Below, in pieces: positions 34,915 to 43,678 of a stretch of 64,000 nt of DNA (its first letter is position 1; each line of letters starts with the position of its first letter). The position numbers were made by a program, and so were the translations under genes. The notes below the pieces were generated by a model that saw only the letters and a program-made list of their open reading frames with translations, made no database searches and was not told the origin of the DNA. Source of the stretch: SAR324 cluster bacterium (lineage in GTDB: Bacteria; SAR324; NAC60-12); assembly GCA_015232315.1 (NCBI GenBank), contig JADFZZ010000010.1, forward strand, positions 1 through 64,000, read 5' to 3'.

Positions 34915-36453
34915 TCAAAACTGATGATGAACGGTTGCGAGCCCAAAAACTGCTCCTCCGGAATATTTCCCTGTGAAAGGATCTTCATAGATTGGCTGCT
35001 GGATCGTGTCATTGGTTTCAATTTCCTGAAAGATCCAAACTGCGGCGGCTCCACTCACACTTGTTTGTTCATTGAGTTTATATTCTACGCCTCCGCTCAA
35101 CGAGGTCACGCCTCCAAGGGGTACAATGGGTCCCAGAGAATTTTTCTGGTTCAGACTGCTGCTTATCTCCGCGCCACCCCTGAAAATGAAATTCTCCCAG
35201 TGATAATTGGCACCTGCCCGATAACTTTGGGTATCGATGAAATTCAAAGGAAGCACAACCAGATCTTTTTCATAACCAACCAGTGGCAGTGCGGTGCTGT
35301 CTTTACTCATTTGAACCGCAAATTTGTCTGTCACTGAATACCCCATTTTGGCATATCCCAACTCAACCTCAACGGTGGGGTTCAGGTCATCATCCTTCCA
35401 TCCGATTGCGGTCTCCAAGTGCCAGGGTAAGGTGGCATTGATGGTTGCGGCACTTTCCTGTTGCAAGGATAAATCCACCAGTGGACCTCCGATAGTGGAT
35501 AATAAAAACAGCATGGTTGTCGCCATTGGCGGGACAAAAAAACCGATTTTCCCCCGAAGTTTCAAGGGGACAGAAGAGTGATAATTTGCGGCAAGATAGA
35601 TAGGTCCGATATTTCCAAGATAGGCCAGGTTGTAGTTGCTTGTAGTTCCGGCACCCTCAACCCTTACTTTTTCAGACATTTTTGTTTTGCCTATCGTGCC
35701 ACCAAGGGTCGTGCCAATGGTGTCAAAAATATTGTCCAGGGTTTCCTCACTAAGCAGAGTACTTGTCAGCCCCTTGGTCAGGCCGTTCACATAATCCTTG
35801 AGAGAATCTTTGACATATTCATTGTTCAGATCGAGTGATGGCCCTTCACGCTGATAATCCATCAAGGCCACATACAGGGTGCCACCAATAGCTACGGAAT
35901 GATTGCCCATGGATGTGGAAAGGATCTGTTTTGCATAACTGGCATTGAAACCAACCACATATAAATCAATGTATTCAACCAGCCCATCTCCTACCCAATT
36001 TTTATCCCAGGCGATTGATGACGCAAAACGTGGGAGGAATGAAAATCCGAGTGCGGTTTTTTCTTTGACATTGGCGTATTGAAACGTGGGAGCCGGAATT
36101 AATCCCGGGAGTGATTCCTCCGAACGGGAGGGGCCGTCAATGCGTTCGCCATCATTGCTACGGGTTCCTTCCCATTTAATGCTCAAAGAGGCTAAGGCTC
36201 CACCGGCACTGATATATTTTCCGGGTAAAAGACGCATCATCCCGGCAGGATTGAATGCCGCGGTATCCGCATGACTCGGCATGGTCATCACCGCATTGGA
36301 CTGAGCAAATTGATCAGCACTGAACAGTGGTGTATAAAACCCTGCGCCCCATGCTGTTGGAACAAATAAACTGCTTATCCACAATCCGATTCCTGCAAGT
36401 TTCCATCGCATGTTCCCCATTTCAATTAGATGGTTTTTTATTTTCAGAAACAT
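34915..36453 (-). CDS. OmpP1/FadL family outer-membrane transport protein
   Basis: The product is about 512 residues using ATG 36453, chosen because AGGGA lies 6 bases upstream. Internal ATGs at 36420 and 36411 would give a shorter leader. A signal peptide ends at about AWGA. The mature N-terminus, AGFYTPLFSADQFAQSNA followed by ADTAAFNPAGM, is the FadL hatch/NPA signature. The rest shows alternating beta strands, closing with a Phe (VHHQF), as in 14-strand FadL barrels. FadL proteins carry hydrophobic compounds such as fatty acids or aromatics across the outer membrane. Substrate unknown. Confidence 0.88.
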   Translation of the reverse strand: MFLKIKNHLIEMGNMRWKLAGIGLWISSLFVPTAWGAGFYTPLFSADQFAQSNAVMTMPSHADTAAFNPAGMMRLLPGKYISAGGALASLSIKWEGTRSNDGERIDGPSRSEESLPGLIPAPTFQYANVKEKTALGFSFLPRFASSIAWDKNWVGDGLVEYIDLYVVGFNASYAKQILSTSMGNHSVAIGGTLYVALMDYQREGPSLDLNNEYVKDSLKDYVNGLTKGLTSTLLSEETLDNIFDTIGTTLGGTIGKTKMSEKVRVEGAGTTSNYNLAYLGNIGPIYLAANYHSSVPLKLRGKIGFFVPPMATTMLFLLSTIGGPLVDLSLQQESAATINATLPWHLETAIGWKDDDLNPTVEVELGYAKMGYSVTDKFAVQMSKDSTALPLVGYEKDLVVLPLNFIDTQSYRAGANYHWENFIFRGGAEISSSLNQKNSLGPIVPLGGVTSLSGGVEYKLNEQTSVSGAAAVWIFQEIETNDTIQQPIYEDPFTGKYSGGAVFGLATVHHQF

Positions 36454-36644
36454 TGAGCGTCCCTGATGAATCATCGTTCCATGTATTGCTCCTAAAACAC
36501 GGGATGACAGGTTGTCAAGCCTCAAATATATCATGAACCCTGATGAAATACTGTGGCATCATTTTTTACTTGAATCTCATGCGGGATACTCCCATCTTTT
36601 CTTTCGGTTATTCGTGCTGTTCAAGTGTCTTTCTTGTTGTTGAT

Positions 36645-37256
36645 ATGAAACCATTGAAAGAATTCCAGAATATTGAAATAGCGGTTGAACTGGATAAAGG
36701 TTTGACGGTTGCCAGTATTGCCAGACAATTTTCGGTTTCAGAATCGTTTGTTCGCAAAATCGCCACACAGGCTGGGATTCGCGAACGACGACAAAAGATT
36801 CCTTTACCAAAGGTTTCACCTGAACAGGATCTCATCACCGAAGTGCTGGAACAGGTTCAGGATGGAGTCTCTCTCAAGGAATTATCTCACTCTTATCAGA
36901 TTTCAATCACACAGATTCAGGAATGGTTTCTCGCAAGAGAAATACAAATTCCGATTGATTTTAAGGAATTGACTGAATCTGAAAAAGCAGAAGTTCTTGA
37001 CTTGCTGATGGAAAATGAACTGAGTGAACTTGCTGAAATTTATAATTTTTCCATTAAAAGTTTTTATGAACTGTCAGGCCCGCATTACTCAGTGCTTGAG
37101 CCACAAAAATTAGCGGTACTGATGGAAATCCTGATGGACAATCCGGGGGTATCTCCTGTGAAAATACAGAGTATCGCTCGTAAGTCGGGATATGATATAG
37201 GTCTTTTCGCCATTGTGACCTACAAGAAACGTCTTCAACAACTCAATCGATTATAA
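36645..37256 (+). CDS. Helix-turn-helix-like protein with three repeated HTH segments
   Basis: The protein is about 203 residues from ATG 36645; in-frame starts at 36543 and 36579 would add a hydrophobic, unconvincing leader. Three segments look like homeodomain-type HTH units: VASIARQFSVSESFVRKIA, SLKELSHSYQISITQIQEW and LSELAEIYNFSIKSFYE. This resembles transposase/HTH_psq-type DNA-binding modules but without a catalytic domain. It ends 11 bases before the aminotransferase gene and may regulate it. Family not recognised. Confidence 0.5.
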   Translation: MKPLKEFQNIEIAVELDKGLTVASIARQFSVSESFVRKIATQAGIRERRQKIPLPKVSPEQDLITEVLEQVQDGVSLKELSHSYQISITQIQEWFLAREIQIPIDFKELTESEKAEVLDLLMENELSELAEIYNFSIKSFYELSGPHYSVLEPQKLAVLMEILMDNPGVSPVKIQSIARKSGYDIGLFAIVTYKKRLQQLNRL

Positions 37257-37267
37257 GGTCCTCAAAC

Positions 37268-38437
37268 ATGTTTTCAACACGAACAGAATGGAAATTAACC
37301 GCAAACCGATTTTCAGAAATTCTAGACTTGAAAAAACAACAGCAGGCTGTGCTTACGGATCTGACTATTTCAAATCCGACTGAGGCAGGTTTTGTTTTTG
37401 ATGAGACTTTAATATCTCAGTCGATGTCAAAACAGGAAAATCTGAAATATCATCCGGAACCCCAGGGACTGTTACAGGCAAGGGACGCTATTTCAGCGTA
37501 TTATCGGGCAAAAGGTAGCCATGTGTCTTCTGATTCAATTTTTTTAACGTCAGGAACCAGTGAAGCCTATGCGTTTCTGTTCAAGTTGCTCATGAATCCT
37601 GATGATGAGGTTCTTGTGCCTCAACCCGGATATCCTCTTCTGAATTATCTGGGAATGCTGGAGTGCGTCAGGCTCATCCGATATCCATCACGCTATCATT
37701 CAGGGTCGGGATGGTCCATTGATCTCGAACTACTCGATGCGTTGCTTTATGGCTCCGCAAAAGCCCTCGTTCTGGTAAATCCAAACAATCCGACGGGTTC
37801 CTTTCTTAAACAGAATGAGTTGGAATTTATCAATCAGTCAAAGCATGATTTCTCGATTATCTGTGATGAGGTGTTCAATGACTATCCTCTGGGTTCCCCG
37901 GAATCTCAGGTGCCGACCCTGGTAGAAAATCATGAAAGACTCACGTTTGTGCTGAGTGGACTTTCCAAAATATGTGGACTTCCACAGATGAAGCTTTCCT
38001 GGATTGTGGTTGCGGGGCCTGCTGATCTGAAAAAAGAGGCGATAAAGCGGCTAGAGGTGATTGCGGATACGTTTCTGTCTGTGGGAACACCTGTTCAACA
38101 AGGTCTGATGGCATTACTTGACACCAGACAACAGATTCAGACGCAGATCCATCATAGAATCCAAACAAATTTTGAAAAATTGGGGAACTTGCTGAAAAAT
38201 TCAGGATTTTTACCACCCCTCATTTGTGAAGGTGGATGGTATGCTGTTTTGCTGTTATCCTGGGATCAGGATGAGGAATTGATTTCAGAAGACCTACTTC
38301 TCAGACATAACATTTGTCTGCATCCTGGATATTTTTATGATTTTGATAATTCGCATACGCTTGTCATCAGTCTTTTAACACCTCCAGCTATTTTTGAGAG
38401 CGGTGTGAAAGGTTTGATAACCTACCTTTCGGAATAA
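37268..38437 (+). CDS. PLP-dependent class I/II aminotransferase
   Basis: This 389-residue protein has the fold-type I aminotransferase motifs in order: SNPTEAGF, YHPEPQGLLQARDAIS, LTSGTSEAYAF, LVNPNNPTG, IICDEVFNDY and SGLSKICGLPQMKLSW, where the Lys forms the Schiff base with PLP. Asn, Asp and Tyr ligands are in place. Substrate specificity (amino acid versus keto acid) cannot be read from sequence. A tiny minus-strand gene converges on its 3' end. Confidence 0.88.
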   Translation: MFSTRTEWKLTANRFSEILDLKKQQQAVLTDLTISNPTEAGFVFDETLISQSMSKQENLKYHPEPQGLLQARDAISAYYRAKGSHVSSDSIFLTSGTSEAYAFLFKLLMNPDDEVLVPQPGYPLLNYLGMLECVRLIRYPSRYHSGSGWSIDLELLDALLYGSAKALVLVNPNNPTGSFLKQNELEFINQSKHDFSIICDEVFNDYPLGSPESQVPTLVENHERLTFVLSGLSKICGLPQMKLSWIVVAGPADLKKEAIKRLEVIADTFLSVGTPVQQGLMALLDTRQQIQTQIHHRIQTNFEKLGNLLKNSGFLPPLICEGGWYAVLLLSWDQDEELISEDLLLRHNICLHPGYFYDFDNSHTLVISLLTPPAIFESGVKGLITYLSE

Positions 38438-38452
38438 TCAAAACCGTATCAA

Positions 38453-38584
38453 TTATTTGTCCCACAAATCCGGATAATCCAGAAAATCGTTCCATTCTTG
38501 CCGGTAATCCTCATGTTCTTCCAATCGTGTCTGAAATTCTTCCATTGTTCCTGAGGTCATTGATTCAAATTCTTTTTCATTCAT
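38453..38584 (-). CDS. 43-residue acidic protein of unknown function
   Basis: Begins at ATG 38584 with a strong AAGGAG ribosome site four bases upstream and ends in TAA at 38453-38455. The product is rich in Glu and Asp (starting MNEKEFESMTSGTMEEF) with aromatic residues near the end (WNDFLDYPDLWDK). No membrane segment or Cys. It converges with the aminotransferase gene. The ribosome site and composition support a real small gene; there is no recognisable family. Confidence 0.55.
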   Translation of the reverse strand: MNEKEFESMTSGTMEEFQTRLEEHEDYRQEWNDFLDYPDLWDK

Positions 38585-39010
38585 ATTACTCCTTGTTAAT
38601 CATCATGTTTTGAAAACTGTTAGTCCTTTGACATTTGGAATTCGTGTTGTCAATAGGGAAAAAGCAAAGCAATTCTTGCGCCAGCAGTTTACAAATAAAG
38701 CATTCTGATTTTGTTAAGAGTTATTCATTTTTTTGTTAGAGATGTTCATGCTGTGATTATGGCAAGTGAAAAACGCACCTCTGTGGCAGTCGAAAAACGC
38801 ACCCCCTCCGTGAGGAAAAATCGGCAAAATATTTTTCTTACAATCAGAGTATATCAAAGACCAAACTACTCCAAAATTGCTCCAAAATTGCTCCAATTGC
38901 TGTTAAAAACTTGCCATAATTGAGGATAACAGGCAAAAGATGAAAGTGGTTAACGTATTGTTTTAACTATCTCTGATTATCCTGAATAATCCTGTAATAT
39001 CATATATTTA
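38585..39010. other. AT-rich non-coding gap with short tandem repeats
   Basis: No convincing gene. It contains a TTGACA/TGTCAA inverted pair (about 38627-38660), a 12-base direct repeat GAAAAACGCACC (38768-38779 and 38792-38803) and an 11-base tandem CTCCAAAATTG (38869-38890, with a decayed third copy). A 70-codon frame runs across the repeats but its start and composition are unconvincing. The gap ends at a tRNA fragment, so it may be the residue of an integrated element. Confidence 0.4.
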
Positions 39011-39058
39011 TGATTTCGATTCCAAGGGCCGGAGGTTCGAACCCTTCCAGGCGCGCCA
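39011..39058 (+). pseudogene. 3' half of a tRNA-Arg-like gene (possible attachment-site remnant)
   Basis: GGAGGTTCGAACCCTTC forms a five-pair T arm with a standard TTCGAAC loop. It is followed by CAGGCGC, a discriminator G and encoded CCA ending at 39058. Upstream, TGATTTCGATTC looks like part of an anticodon loop with TCG (Arg). The expected 5' acceptor strand GCGCCTG, D arm and 5' anticodon stem are absent. A 3' tRNA half without the rest is what an integrative element's attachment site leaves. No integrase is present nearby. Confidence 0.6.
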
Positions 39059-39087
39059 CTCTCAAAGCCTATTCGTCTGAGGGATAC

Positions 39088-39139
39088 AGTGCCCTACGGA
39101 ACGAATGGCACAAGTAAACTTTTACAACTTACTCTTTTG
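39088..39139. repeat. Second copy of the hairpin-and-tail repeat
   Basis: Matches 5164-5215 at 44 of 52 bases, including a GTGCC/GGCAC hairpin and the tail AAACTTTTACAACTTA. Differences in the hairpin loop are more common than in the tail. It lies between the tRNA fragment and the PilZ gene. Confidence 0.65.
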
Positions 39140-39259
39140 TAGTTTCTTTACGATAAAGGCCTTCGAGTTTTTCCTGAAACTGTATTGCTTTATTCAGGTG
39201 AATCCGTTATCAACCACACAAAATACTTTTTTATCCAAACATCATTGAGAGGAGGCGTT

Positions 39260-39619
39260 GTGGGAGAACATCGACAGTTCAGTCGTGTGGATTTTGGTAC
39301 AAAAATTCGAATCTACTTCAAAGGACAGCATCTTGATGCTCAATTACTGGATATTTCCCTGAAAGGTGCCTTGATTGAGATCAAGAAAAGTTTTGATATC
39401 CATTTGCGGGATATTCTGAACCTGGAATTTGAACTTGGCGGGTCCGATGTCACCCTGGAAATTGAAACGGAACTCGTACATCTTAACGAAAATCTGTTGG
39501 GGCTCAAATTCAAGGCCATGGATGTAGAAAGTCTGACTCATCTCCGGAGATTGATGGAATTGAATATTGGTGATTCTGATCAGGTTGGACGTGAATTGGA
39601 ATTTTTGTCAGGCCAGTAA
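39260..39619 (+). CDS. PilZ domain c-di-GMP-binding protein
   Basis: A 119-residue single-domain protein starting at GTG 39260, chosen because AGAGGAGG (39248-39255) lies four bases upstream; earlier in-frame starts give an unrelated leader. The PilZ c-di-GMP motifs are present: RQFSR (RxxxR) near residue 5 and DISLKGA (D/NxSxxG) near residue 34. Stand-alone PilZ proteins act as adaptors that change motility, polysaccharide export or transcription on binding c-di-GMP. It is nine bases upstream of a glycosyltransferase-like gene, so the two are probably co-transcribed. Confidence 0.85.
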   Translation: MGEHRQFSRVDFGTKIRIYFKGQHLDAQLLDISLKGALIEIKKSFDIHLRDILNLEFELGGSDVTLEIETELVHLNENLLGLKFKAMDVESLTHLRRLMELNIGDSDQVGRELEFLSGQ

Positions 39620-39628
39620 TTCTACGCT

Positions 39629-40723
39629 ATGACACATATTGCTGTTTTCATCTCGCCTCATGGTTTTGGTCATGCAGCCAGAGTTTCTGCCATCATGACA
39701 GCTCTGGCCGAGATTGAGCCTCAACTTGAATTTGATATTTTCACCCTGGTTCCTGAATGGTTTTTCAGGGATTTTGCCGCCTTCCAGTTCAATTATTTTC
39801 CCCTCAACACGGATATCGGTTTCATTCAGTCGTCAGCCTTTGTCGAAGATATTCCACAAACGTTGACCGCAATTGACGCACTGATTCCCTTCAGACAGGA
39901 ACAGGTCTCAGTCCTGGCAAACCTCATTTTATCACGAGACTGCCGGCTGGTTCTTTGTGATATTGCGCCCTTAGGAATTCAGGTTGCGGAAACCGCAAAC
40001 ATCCCTTCCGTTCTGATTGAAAATTTCACATGGGACTGGATCTATCAGGGATATCTCCAGGAGGCTCCGGAACTGAAAAAAAGCATTGATTATCTGTCAG
40101 GTATTTTTTCCAGAGCAACCCACCACATCCAGACAGAACCCGCGCATTCACAATGGAAATATTCCCTCCGGACAAATCCTGTCAGCAATAAACCACGCAC
40201 AGCGCCAGAGCAAATCCGGAATCAACTGGGAATTTTACCTGATAAAAAATGGGTTTTGATCAGTATGGGTGGGATTCTTCAAAACATTCCTCATGTGGAA
40301 CGTCTGACAGAATTGGAAAATATTCAGGTAGTAATGCTCTGCGCCCTTGAGGAGCAGAAAAGGGAAGGGAATCTGATTCTTTATCCGCATCACACCTCCA
40401 TTTACCATCCGGATCTGGTTCATGCCGCAGACGCGGTCATCGGCAAAGTCGGCTACAGCACTGTGGCAGAGGTCTATCATGCGGGTGTGCCATTCGGGTG
40501 TGTCCTGCGTCCCCGTTTCCCTGAAAATGAGATACTCCGGCAATTTTTGGCTCAGAACACCCCGGTTGAGTTTTTTTCCCCGGAAACCTTTGAGTCCGGT
40601 CAATGGATTGACAGGATTCCAGCACTGGTTCAACGCCCCAAAGTTCCGCGATCGAATATCATCAATGGCAGTCGACAGGCCGCGGAATACTTGTATCGGG
40701 TACTGCTCGATACGGCTGAGTGA
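39629..40723 (+). CDS. Glycosyltransferase of the GT-B (MurG/UGT-like) fold
   Basis: This 364-residue protein begins HIAVFISPHGFGHAARVSAIMTAL, the glycine/histidine-rich acceptor loop typical of GT-B enzymes. The C-terminal half contains the donor-binding region VIGKVGYSTVAEVYHAGVPF, the UDP-sugar site pattern of MurG-like and glycolipid transferases. Substrates are unknown. Co-transcription with the PilZ gene suggests c-di-GMP-linked envelope glycan or glycolipid synthesis. Its stop is two bases from that of the converging NtrC-type regulator. Confidence 0.72.
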   Translation: MTHIAVFISPHGFGHAARVSAIMTALAEIEPQLEFDIFTLVPEWFFRDFAAFQFNYFPLNTDIGFIQSSAFVEDIPQTLTAIDALIPFRQEQVSVLANLILSRDCRLVLCDIAPLGIQVAETANIPSVLIENFTWDWIYQGYLQEAPELKKSIDYLSGIFSRATHHIQTEPAHSQWKYSLRTNPVSNKPRTAPEQIRNQLGILPDKKWVLISMGGILQNIPHVERLTELENIQVVMLCALEEQKREGNLILYPHHTSIYHPDLVHAADAVIGKVGYSTVAEVYHAGVPFGCVLRPRFPENEILRQFLAQNTPVEFFSPETFESGQWIDRIPALVQRPKVPRSNIINGSRQAAEYLYRVLLDTAE

Positions 40724-40725
40724 TG

Positions 40726-42186
40726 CTATGATTCTTCGGAGTCATTGTGATTATCATTCTTGCGGATGCCAAGAACTTCCACTTTTTTTCTGAGAGTGTT
40801 TCGGTTGATACCAAGAATTTTTGAAGCTTTCTGTTGATTGCCGCGGGTATGTTCCAGCAATATTTTCAGCAAAGGACGTTCCACCTGTTGAAGAATTTCG
40901 TCCATGAGGTTTTCACCGTCTGTTTCCAGATATTGCTTCACCATGGGCCTTAGTTGTTCATAGACCATGTCTTCCAGATTTTGATTTGCCGGGGTTATTT
41001 GTGATTTTTTCAAAATTCCCTGTGGCAGGGATTCCTTGGTGATCAAATCCATGACATTGGTGATCATCAGGCTTTTGATCACATTTTCCAGTTCACGGAT
41101 GTTGCCGGGCCATTGATACAGCGAAAGTTCTTCCATGGCTTCCTGACTCATGGTTTTTGCGCACACAGCCAGTTCCTTCTGCCCTTTTTCCAGAAAGTGT
41201 TCAATCAACACTTGAATATCTTCCGCACGTTCCCTTAAAGGCGCCGCATAGATCGGAAACACGTTTAGTCGGTAAAACAGATCCGCCCTGAAACGCCCCG
41301 CCTCAATGAGTTCATCCAGATTGCAATGCGTTGCGGCAATCACACGCATATTGGTTTTGAGCAAAGTCTGCCCGCCTACCCGTTCAAAGGATTTTTCCTG
41401 AAGCACACGAAGCAGTTTGCTTTGCAGTTCCAGCGGCATATCCCCGATCTCATCCAGAAACAGAGTTCCCTGGCTGGCCAGTTCAAATTTGCCTTTTTTC
41501 TGGTCTGTCGCTCCGGTGAACGACCCTTTTTCGTGGCCGAAGAGTTCTGACTCCAGCAATTCTTTGGGAATCGCCGCGCAATTGATGGCAATGAAGGGTT
41601 GATTGGCCCGTGTAGAATGCTGATGGATGGAACGTGCGATCAATTCTTTCCCTGTTCCACTTTCACCCTGAATCAGTACGGTCAGATCTGTGGCCGCAAC
41701 CCGACCTATGGCTTTATAAATGGTGCGCATGGAATCGCTGACCCCCACCAGCAGGTCGGCTTTGTCAGACTTCAGACTGGAGGGAATAAACTGCTCGCGT
41801 CGGGCACCACTTAATATTTTCAGAACCTGAGCAATGATCCGCTCAATATCTTCAATATCAAACGGTTTGGAAATATAATCATACGCGCCGATTTTCATGG
41901 CTTCCACGGTATTGTGCATCGAACTTTGCCCGGTCATGATCACGACAATCATGTGTGGATATTGTTTCAGCAGTTCCCGGGTAAACTGAAGGCCATCCTG
42001 CTGAGGCAGGTTAATATCCACAAAGGCCATGTCGATGGGATGTTTTTTGAGGACATCCCAGGTTTCTTCAGCGGAAGTCACAGGATGGGGAATATGATTC
42101 ATGCGGGAAATGGTTTTTTCCAGCACCCAGCGGATGCTTTTTTCATCATCCACAATCATGATATGCGTGGGTTCATCAGCAGACAT
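40726..42186 (-). CDS. NtrC-family sigma-54 response regulator
   Basis: A 486-residue protein with receiver (about 8-120; phospho-Asp in [10 protein letters not shown] near 57, MTGQSS, YISKPF), AAA+ domain (about 145-380) and Fis-type HTH (about 440-480, [19 protein letters not shown]). Walker A is GESGTGKE and Walker [13 protein letters not shown]. The sigma-54 contact loop reads GSFTGA instead of the more usual GAFTGA. Serine at this position is tolerated in some family members. It activates RNA polymerase-sigma-54 when phosphorylated. It is five bases downstream of a lipoprotein gene on the same strand; no cognate kinase is adjacent on that strand. Confidence 0.92.
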   Translation of the reverse strand: MSADEPTHIMIVDDEKSIRWVLEKTISRMNHIPHPVTSAEETWDVLKKHPIDMAFVDINLPQQDGLQFTRELLKQYPHMIVVIMTGQSSMHNTVEAMKIGAYDYISKPFDIEDIERIIAQVLKILSGARREQFIPSSLKSDKADLLVGVSDSMRTIYKAIGRVAATDLTVLIQGESGTGKELIARSIHQHSTRANQPFIAINCAAIPKELLESELFGHEKGSFTGATDQKKGKFELASQGTLFLDEIGDMPLELQSKLLRVLQEKSFERVGGQTLLKTNMRVIAATHCNLDELIEAGRFRADLFYRLNVFPIYAAPLRERAEDIQVLIEHFLEKGQKELAVCAKTMSQEAMEELSLYQWPGNIRELENVIKSLMITNVMDLITKESLPQGILKKSQITPANQNLEDMVYEQLRPMVKQYLETDGENLMDEILQQVERPLLKILLEHTRGNQQKASKILGINRNTLRKKVEVLGIRKNDNHNDSEES

Positions 42187-42191
42187 AAACT

Positions 42192-43433
42192 CTAGTTTTC
42201 AAGGGTTCTCATAGTGCGGGTCAATTCTTCCCGGAAGAGCCTGATGCCGAGCAGTGCGTCAGCACCGTTCACGGTTTTTTCAGGGCCGAATTCCCCTCGT
42301 ATTTTATTCACGACTTCCATGATGTTTCTGGAAACAAGGGTTCTGGCCGCATTGTAATAAAAAGCATCAGGACGAACATCAATCCAAGGGGAGGGTTCCC
42401 CGACAAATTTCGTGGAAAGCCTGGAATCCTGGGTCACACGCACCAGAATATCTTCCATCATCACCGCATATTCCGCACGGGTTATGGGCTGGTCCGGATA
42501 AAAAAGTTTCTGGGGATTTGCTTCGAGGCCTCTGACTTTCAGGGATAACACGGTTTCCATGTCATTTCTCAACGGGTGATCCATGATATCGGTAGCGTTC
42601 TGGACCGGCGTTTCCTGATTCTGGAAGGGTTTGTAGGGCGACTTGAAGGATAGATCCCGGGATTGTGGATTTCGTCCCTGATACAATTCAGCCAGATTCA
42701 GTTCTTCAATCAGCAAAGCGGCCATGTCAGCCCGGGTGATGGCGGGATTTAAAGAAATTTGTTTTCCGTGTCTGCTGGCAGGCTGAGCCCGGATGATTTT
42801 ATCCAGCAATACCATTGCCTGATTTGCTTCCTGGATAAAATTCTGATTCAGTTCCAGAACCGTTCTGAAATGCTGGGACGCTTTTTCCATGTTCAGTGCC
42901 TGTTGATAAGCCTGCGCCATGTAAAATTCCGGTTCGCCCAGATAGGCATGCAGTTTGGGGGCGTTTTGATAGATATCCACGGCCCGTTCATAGTGTTTTT
43001 CAGCATCCTCCAGCCAGTCCTCATGCTGCAAGAATGTTCTGACACGAATCCCATAGGTGTTGACCGAAGCCTTGTCTTCATCTGTTTTTGCGGCCTCCAG
43101 GGCCTGTTCCAGATAGTTAAGGCTTTCCTGTGTTTCCCTGTTCTTTTGTTCCGTTGGTTTTCCCGGCAACTGGGCAGAATGAGCTACCAGCAAAGCCATT
43201 CCTGCCAGTCCAGGCGCATATTCCTGTTGTAAACCGAGCGCCAGTTGAAATTCACGACGTGCTTCAATCCAACGTTCCTGACGGATCATGTCCCGTCCCC
43301 GCATGCCATGATGCATGGGTGTATCCAGCGTGGATTGCTGTGGTCTGGGTGCTGGCCCGGAACTACATGCCACCATAATTAAACCAAACAGGATGATTGC
43401 TGAGACATTCAGCCATTTTTTTGAATTTCGCAT
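42192..43433 (-). CDS. Lipoprotein with TPR and S-layer-homology-like segments
   Basis: This 413-residue protein has a lipobox in the N-terminal signal (IMVACSS, Cys at about 23). Residues 40-200 contain TPR-like helical repeats (RDMIRQERWIEARREFQLAL, AEKHYERAVDIY). The C-terminal half holds two SLH-like segments: ITRADMAALLIEEL and PITRAEYAVMMEDILV, with FGPEKTVNGADALL resembling a third. SLH segments bind cell-wall polymers in other phyla, but in this lipoprotein they may serve another envelope role. Upstream partner of the NtrC-type regulator, probably one transcript. Confidence 0.7.
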   Translation of the reverse strand: MRNSKKWLNVSAIILFGLIMVACSSGPAPRPQQSTLDTPMHHGMRGRDMIRQERWIEARREFQLALGLQQEYAPGLAGMALLVAHSAQLPGKPTEQKNRETQESLNYLEQALEAAKTDEDKASVNTYGIRVRTFLQHEDWLEDAEKHYERAVDIYQNAPKLHAYLGEPEFYMAQAYQQALNMEKASQHFRTVLELNQNFIQEANQAMVLLDKIIRAQPASRHGKQISLNPAITRADMAALLIEELNLAELYQGRNPQSRDLSFKSPYKPFQNQETPVQNATDIMDHPLRNDMETVLSLKVRGLEANPQKLFYPDQPITRAEYAVMMEDILVRVTQDSRLSTKFVGEPSPWIDVRPDAFYYNAARTLVSRNIMEVVNKIRGEFGPEKTVNGADALLGIRLFREELTRTMRTLEN

Positions 43434-43678
43434 GAGACCCCCTCAAAAAGGCGTTTTGATTTGCAGAACGTTAAACCTGATCAGGAAAAGCACAAGTAAT
43501 ACCAAACGTCTTCCTGAAAAAAGGATCATTGTTGAAAGGAGTGCACAGATTATCCCGAGCAACAATGCATAGCTGTTGAAATAGATAAAAAAATTATGGC
43601 TTGCCAGAAATGAATGCGTCTTGCAAAGTATTTATACAGAATTCCAATAATTGTCAGCACCTTCATCACAACCACGCT

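Noticed and set aside
38711-38923. 70-codon + strand frame in the tRNA-linked gap
   Set aside because: It runs through short tandem repeats, lacks a ribosome site and has no recognisable similarity.
39011-39058. Complete tRNA gene
   Set aside because: The 5' acceptor strand, D arm and 5' anticodon stem are missing; only the 3' half can be drawn.
43434-43678. Sigma-54 promoter in the lipoprotein/metallophosphatase gap
   Set aside because: TGGC and TGC elements are present but not at the required -24/-12 spacing.
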